The notes below the pieces were generated by a model, which saw only the letters and a list, made by a program, of their open reading frames with translations, had not been told where the DNA came from and did not search any database. Of a DNA stretch of 64,000 nt, positions 60,295-64,000 are shown piece after piece (positions within the stretch are counted from its first letter, which is position 1; every line of letters begins with the position of its first letter). Location: assembly GCF_042646385.1 (NCBI RefSeq), contig NZ_JBHRTO010000001.1, positions 992,001 to 1,056,000 on the forward strand, written 5' to 3'. The position numbers were made by a program, and so were the translations under genes. The DNA comes from Cypionkella sinensis (GTDB lineage: Bacteria > Pseudomonadota > Alphaproteobacteria > Rhodobacterales > Rhodobacteraceae).

Positions 60295-61592
60295 ACAATC
60301 GTCAGCGCGTCCGCCAGCCCCGCCGTCGAGGTCAAACCGGTCAGCGTGATCACCTCATTGGCGCTGAATTCAAACGTCACGCCGCCCGCGACCACATGCG
60401 CAAACTGCGCCACCACCTGCTGCGCCGTCAGCACCGTGCCACCCCAGATCTGATCGTCGAACGTCAGCCGATCCCCCGCAGCCCGTGAAAAATCGGCTAT
60501 CGTGTCCAGCCCGAAGTTATTCGCGAAGATGAACGTGTCGGCACCAGCTTCACCAGTCAGACGATCGTTCCAGGTGCCGCCGTCAATCCGGTCAGCGCCA
60601 TTGCCGCCGATGATCGTGTCGTGCCCGCTACCACCAATCAGATAATCGTTGCCGTTCATCCCCAAAAGTCGGTCATTGCCAGCCGCGCCATCCATTCGGT
60701 TATTTCCGGCATTGCCAGTCATCACATTGGCAGTGCCGTTGCCGCCCGCATTCAGGCTCGCATTCCCCAGCAAGGTCAGATTGTTGATGCCAAGATTAAG
60801 CGTAACGGACCCTGACGTCAGGATCGTGGATTGATTGACGATATCCACCTTCACATTGCCGTTGCCCATGCCAACGGTAAAGGCATAGCTGATCGTGCCA
60901 ACTTGCCCCGTCACGGCAACCGCCGCGCCAGCGGTAAGGGCAAGCGCATAGCCACCTGCCGCTTGACTGGTCGCCGAATGCCCTTGTGCTGTGAACGTTG
61001 CCCCAGCCACTCCTTCGCCAATCGAATAGAACGCGTTGCGATCGCTGTCGTTGTAAACCACGCCAGTCAGGAACACCGTCGCGGTAGCGGGCCTGCCGAA
61101 CACTTCGGTTAGCATGGACGAGTCGTAATTGCGCCCGCTATTGTTAAAAAGCCCACGCTCTTGCGCCAAACCAACCTCTTGATAGACGCCGTTCATCATG
61201 TTCGCACGATGCCCGGCGCTTAGAAAGAGATCCTGATGATGCGTGGCGATAGCGGCATTCAGATCAATCGTGCCCGAAGTGCCGCGCCACGACAGATTTT
61301 CCGCCACGTTGCTCCAACCATATCCTGTTGCCGTCACCCGTTGCGCGGCGGATGATCCACCGCTGCCGGTATGCGAAAACACATCGGCGGCCAGCATCCA
61401 TTGCGAATGGCCAATCGCTGCATTTTCCAGCAGCGCATTGGGGGCCAGCACCTGCCGTGAGGCGGTGCTGATCGTGCCAGCCGCAAGGCCTGCGTTCAGG
61501 TCGATACCGTAACGCGCAGCCTCAGCCGCCGGATCAAGCCGGGCGCGGTTGATCAGTTCCAGCAAATATTGCTCGGCAGCGGTCAAAGCCAT
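60291..61592 (-). CDS. CAP domain and RTX repeat protein
   Basis: A 433-residue protein that joins a CAP/SCP domain (about residues 5-160) to a beta-rich linker (about 170-275) and RTX calcium-binding repeats (about 280-350). CAP marks are the His in IGHSQWML, SHTGSGGSSAAQRV, AENLSW and HRANMMNGVYQEVGLA. The repeats read GNAGNNRMDGAAGNDRLLG, then NGNDYLIGGSGHDTIIGG and NGADRIDGGTWNDRLTG. There is no N-terminal signal peptide, and the C-terminus looks like a type I secretion signal. The role of CAP domains in bacteria is poorly known. Confidence 0.88.
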   Translation of the reverse strand: MALTAAEQYLLELINRARLDPAAEAARYGIDLNAGLAAGTISTASRQVLAPNALLENAAIGHSQWMLAADVFSHTGSGGSSAAQRVTATGYGWSNVAENLSWRGTSGTIDLNAAIATHHQDLFLSAGHRANMMNGVYQEVGLAQERGLFNNSGRNYDSSMLTEVFGRPATATVFLTGVVYNDSDRNAFYSIGEGVAGATFTAQGHSATSQAAGGYALALTAGAAVAVTGQVGTISYAFTVGMGNGNVKVDIVNQSTILTSGSVTLNLGINNLTLLGNASLNAGGNGTANVMTGNAGNNRMDGAAGNDRLLGMNGNDYLIGGSGHDTIIGGNGADRIDGGTWNDRLTGEAGADTFIFANNFGLDTIADFSRAAGDRLTFDDQIWGGTVLTAQQVVAQFAHVVAGGVTFEFSANEVITLTGLTSTAGLADALTIV

Positions 61593-61665
61593 CAGGGTCT
61601 CCCAAACTCAACGCAGATGTCCAAGATCTGCACGCTGAATAAGGCACAACCAAGACGCGAATATG

Positions 61666-63222
61666 TCAACGGCTGCGGAAAAGTGACCCCAGAACCCCGC
61701 GGATCACCGCCTGCCCGGTTTTAGAGCCAAGACTTCTGGCGAAACTTTTCGCAAAAGCCTCACCAATCGAATCAGACCGGCTGGACGCGGTTTTCTTCGG
61801 AGCAGCCGAGCTGCTGCGCCCCGCGCTGCCGCCGTCATAACGACGGGCATTGCGAAACTCGGGCTCGGCACGGTCGGCTGGCTGTTGGCTTTCCGGCACT
61901 GCGGCATTCGCCTCTGCCGCCGCATGTTCAGCGCGCGCGCGCAAGCGTTCATAGGCGCTGTCGCGGTCCACGACTGTGTTATACTTCGCCCCCATGGGCG
62001 AGGCCGCGATCAGTTGCGCGCGCAATGTCGGATCAATCGGACCCAATTGCGAAGATGGCGGGCGGATCAGCGTGCGTTCTGCGACACCGGGCACGCCCTT
62101 GGCTTCCAGAAACGAGGTCACTGCCTCGCCCGTGCCAACATCGCGGATCGCATCTTCAATCGCAAAGCGCGGATTGGGGCGATAGGTTTCCGCTGCCAGC
62201 TTCAGGTCTTTCTGATCCTTGGCAGTAAAGGCGCGCAGCGCGTGCTGCACCCGGTTGCCCAACTGGCCCAGAATAAGTTCGGGCACGTCGGCGGGGTTCT
62301 GCGTGATGAAATACACGCCCACACCCTTGGATCGGATCAGCCGCGCCACCTGCTCTACCTTGGCCACCAGCGCTTTGGGGGCATCGGTGAACAGCAGATG
62401 CGCCTCATCAAAGAAGAACACCAGCTTGGGCTTGTCGGGGTCGCCAACCTCGGGCAGGTTTTCAAACAGCTCTGACAGCAGCCACAGCAGGAACGTCGCA
62501 TAAAGCCGCGGCGCATTCATCAGCTTTTCTGCGGCCAGAATGTTGATCATCCCCGCACCCGAACTGTCGCAGCGCATCAGATCAGCCAGATCAAGCGCCG
62601 GTTCGCCAAACATCTGCGCGGCACCCTGATTTTCCAACACCAGCAACCGGCGCTGAATGGCCCCGACCGAAGTGGTCGACACCAAACCAAACCGCCCCGA
62701 AATCTCGCTCGCGTGCTCGGCAACAAAGGTCAGCAAGGCCTGCAGGTCTTTCAGATCCAGCAGCGGCAGGTTTTCCTCATCCGCCAAGCGGAAGGCGACA
62801 TTCAGCACACCCTCTTGCGGCTCGGTCAATTCCAGCAGGCGCGACAACAGCAGCGGCCCCATCTCGGCCACGGTCGCGCGGATCGGATGGCCCTTTTCGC
62901 CAAACATATCCCAGAACGTCACCGGAAAGGCGCGGTATTGCAGATCAAGCCCGATGGTCGCCGCACGTTTGACAAAGCTGTCGTGCAGCTTTTGCGTAAC
63001 GGCCCCCGCCGCCGCCAGCCCCGCCAGATCGCCCTTCACATCGGCCATGAACACCGGCACGCCCTCGGCAGAAAAGCCTTCGGCCAGCACCTGCAAGGTC
63101 ACAGTCTTGCCGGTGCCGGTGGCCCCCGCGATCAACCCGTGACGGTTGCCGTATTTCAGCAGCAGGTTCTGCGGCACACCATAAGCTTCGCCACCGCCGC
63201 CCACAAAAATCGTCTCGCCCAT
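61666..63222 (-). CDS. HerA-like ATPase (DUF853)
   Basis: P-loop ATPase of the HerA/FtsK superfamily, 518 residues, DUF853 family. The Walker A is GATGTGKTVT, the Walker B is LVFFFDEAHLLF, and a later arginine region reads QLGNRVQHALRAF. The C-terminal 100 residues are charged and low in complexity. A role in DNA processing or translocation is suggested by the superfamily, without direct evidence here. The ATG at 63222 has an AAAGGTGG site, and the frame reaching 63276 is rejected. It stands alone, and two candidate short RNAs lie upstream. Confidence 0.88.
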   Translation of the reverse strand: MGETIFVGGGGEAYGVPQNLLLKYGNRHGLIAGATGTGKTVTLQVLAEGFSAEGVPVFMADVKGDLAGLAAAGAVTQKLHDSFVKRAATIGLDLQYRAFPVTFWDMFGEKGHPIRATVAEMGPLLLSRLLELTEPQEGVLNVAFRLADEENLPLLDLKDLQALLTFVAEHASEISGRFGLVSTTSVGAIQRRLLVLENQGAAQMFGEPALDLADLMRCDSSGAGMINILAAEKLMNAPRLYATFLLWLLSELFENLPEVGDPDKPKLVFFFDEAHLLFTDAPKALVAKVEQVARLIRSKGVGVYFITQNPADVPELILGQLGNRVQHALRAFTAKDQKDLKLAAETYRPNPRFAIEDAIRDVGTGEAVTSFLEAKGVPGVAERTLIRPPSSQLGPIDPTLRAQLIAASPMGAKYNTVVDRDSAYERLRARAEHAAAEANAAVPESQQPADRAEPEFRNARRYDGGSAGRSSSAAPKKTASSRSDSIGEAFAKSFARSLGSKTGQAVIRGVLGSLFRSR

Positions 63223-63292
63223 GCTGCCACCTTTTGCACGAAATAAAGCTGCCCGCAGGCAACCGTTCTCCGACAAAATACATTGTTAACCC

Positions 63293-63393
63293 GACTGTGC
63301 CAGTCTGGATCGTGCCGAACACGTCAGGTTGTGGTTGGCAATGACCTCCTCCCTGTCAGACTGCCGCGCTGCGCAAGCAGCGCGGCCTTTTCC
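63293..63393 (+). ncRNA. candidate small RNA with CTCCTCCC loop and strong terminator
   Basis: Three stem-loops in order: GACTG/CAGTC (63293-63305), TGAC/GTCA with CTCCTCCC in the loop (63342-63358), and GCCGCGCTGC/GCAGCGCGGC around GCAA followed by CTTTTCC (63363-63393). An exposed CUCCUCCC loop before a terminator recalls the anti-Shine-Dalgarno sRNAs of alphaproteobacteria (cuckoo/alpha-r14 group, including CcsR RNAs of Rhodobacter). There is no coding gene here. The 5' end is not defined. Confidence 0.45.
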
Positions 63394-63427
63394 GCAGATC
63401 CACTGTCACAATCGGTTACAATTCCTG

Positions 63428-63532
63428 TTGACGTGGATTTGAAAGCGCCGTAGCGTCTGCCTCAGAAGTCGGCCAGTCCGACAGGGAGAATAAAAAAGTT
63501 GAAAAAGGGTCGGCTGTCCGGCCCTTTTTCCT
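63428..63532 (+). ncRNA. candidate short transcript with promoter and terminator
   Basis: TTGACG (63428-63433) and TAGCGT (63451-63456) are 17 bp apart and resemble a sigma-70 promoter. About 50 bp later an intrinsic terminator follows (AAAAAGGG...CCCTTTTT, 63502-63529). The putative transcript is about 70 nt and contains GACAGGGAG (63480-63488), perfectly complementary to CTCCCTGTC at 63349-63357 of the first candidate. Together with the 150 bp before the IalB gene it is otherwise featureless. Confidence 0.35.
63502..63529 (+). terminator. intrinsic terminator of the second candidate transcript
   Basis: Stem AAAAAGGG-CGG with CCG-CCCTTTTT, mismatched at one pair, loop CTGT, followed by T-rich sequence. 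It is symmetric enough to act on both strands. Confidence 0.75.
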
Positions 63533-63682
63533 TTTTGAAACATCGTCTTCCGGCCATGTTTTCAGACGTGATCTTCACGGCAGTTTTTTGCCCAAACACG
63601 CGAAGTCGTGATGTGTTTTCCGGCTGACTTCCCCGGCTTGCCATGGTAATTGGCCAGCCAAACAATCAAGAAAGAGACAGTG

Positions 63683-64000
63683 ATGTCGATGACAACTTTG
63701 CCCCGTTCCTTCGCATTTTCGTTGGGCCTTGCCTTGGCCACAGCAGCTTTCCCGGCTTTGGCGCAAGAAGCAGCACCGGCAGACGCCGCACCGACGGCCA
63801 CGGTGGACACCACCGCACCGGCAGTCGATGATCTGAACATGGGCGTTGACGCCAACACCCCGCCCGCGCCGCTGACGCAAGAAGAAGCCAAAGAAGGCCA
63901 GATTTATCAACTCGCCACCTTTGACGCCTGGGCGCAGCGCTGCACCAAGATGAAAGACGGCTCTGATCCGTGCGAGCTTTATCAACTGCTGAAAGACAAA
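63683..64000 (+). CDS. IalB (invasion-associated locus B) family protein, 3' end outside window
   Basis: The first 106 residues of an exported protein. The signal peptide ends near ALAQ (about residue 28), then comes a proline-, alanine- and threonine-rich linker (about 30-65). The start of the IalB domain follows: GQIYQLATFDAWAQRCTKMK and DPCELYQLLKD, with the two conserved cysteines. IalB proteins are periplasmic or outer-membrane associated. The role of the family outside Bartonella is unclear. The ATG at 63683 follows AAGAGAC. The frame is open at the window edge. Confidence 0.85.
   Translation, partial: MSMTTLPRSFAFSLGLALATAAFPALAQEAAPADAAPTATVDTTAPAVDDLNMGVDANTPPAPLTQEEAKEGQIYQLATFDAWAQRCTKMKDGSDPCELYQLLKDK

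Noticed and set aside
63405..63420. Half operator-like TCGGTTAC near the second short-transcript promoter
   Set aside because: Only one arm matches the TetR consensus and it is 18 kb from the island, so chance is more likely.
1..64000. CRISPR arrays, rRNA operons, insertion sequences, riboswitches
   Set aside because: I looked for regular spaced repeats, terminal inverted repeats with transposase genes, and known leader motifs and saw none I could support.

Overview
The window comes from an alphaproteobacterium of the Rhodobacterales, close to Rhodobacter. The evidence is high GC with GC-rich third positions, a C4-pathway 5-aminolevulinate synthase closely resembling Rhodobacter HemA, a rodZ-ispG pair, the amidase/PBP1A/prfB neighbourhood, a bactofilin next to an M23 peptidase, and an in-frame prfB without the programmed frameshift. 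I see no phage, insertion sequence or CRISPR array. The first gene (M23 peptidase) and the last (IalB-like protein) run off the window.

Region 1 (1-22.3 kb) is mostly housekeeping. It holds cell-wall and morphogenesis genes (M23 peptidase, bactofilin, PBP1A, amidase, RodZ-like), an MFS exporter, prfB, an aminotransferase, a DsbA-like protein, a large RTX protein, ispG, hemA with an FnrL-type box, an M20 peptidase, pirin and three tRNAs.

Region 2 (22.4-45.0 kb) is the most interesting part: a catabolic island of about 20 genes in seven transcription units. It combines a CUT2-type sugar ABC transporter whose binding protein carries a Tat signal, GMC oxidoreductase, aldehyde and alcohol dehydrogenases, a family I CoA-transferase, acyl-CoA dehydrogenase, enoyl-CoA hydratase, SDR, a DUF993 TIM-barrel protein, a sugar isomerase-like protein, glycerate 2-kinase, two aldo/keto reductases, a Dabb protein, and a VOC/MDR/GlcG operon. 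One TetR gene lies inside. The same 16-bp palindrome (consensus RTAACYANNYGGTTAY) occurs upstream of all the units, usually in shared divergent promoters, so the island is probably one TetR regulon. The gene content suggests import of a polyol or sugar-like compound, oxidation to an acid, CoA activation, a beta-oxidation-like cycle, and cleavage to central metabolites including glycerate. The substrate is unknown. The transporter/oxidation half is bracketed by inverted copies of a 210-bp four-hairpin repeat.

Region 3 (45-64 kb) returns to core genes: tRNA-Val, an HU protein with a histone-H1-like tail, lon with a possible RpoH promoter, tgt, a second TetR gene, a polar amino acid ABC transporter, aroB-aroK, a tiny membrane protein, a large exported protein, xerD, a CBS-domain CorC-like protein, a CAP-RTX protein and a HerA-like ATPase. 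Between the last ATPase and the IalB gene lie two candidate short transcripts, one carrying a CTCCTCCC (anti-Shine-Dalgarno) loop before a strong terminator.
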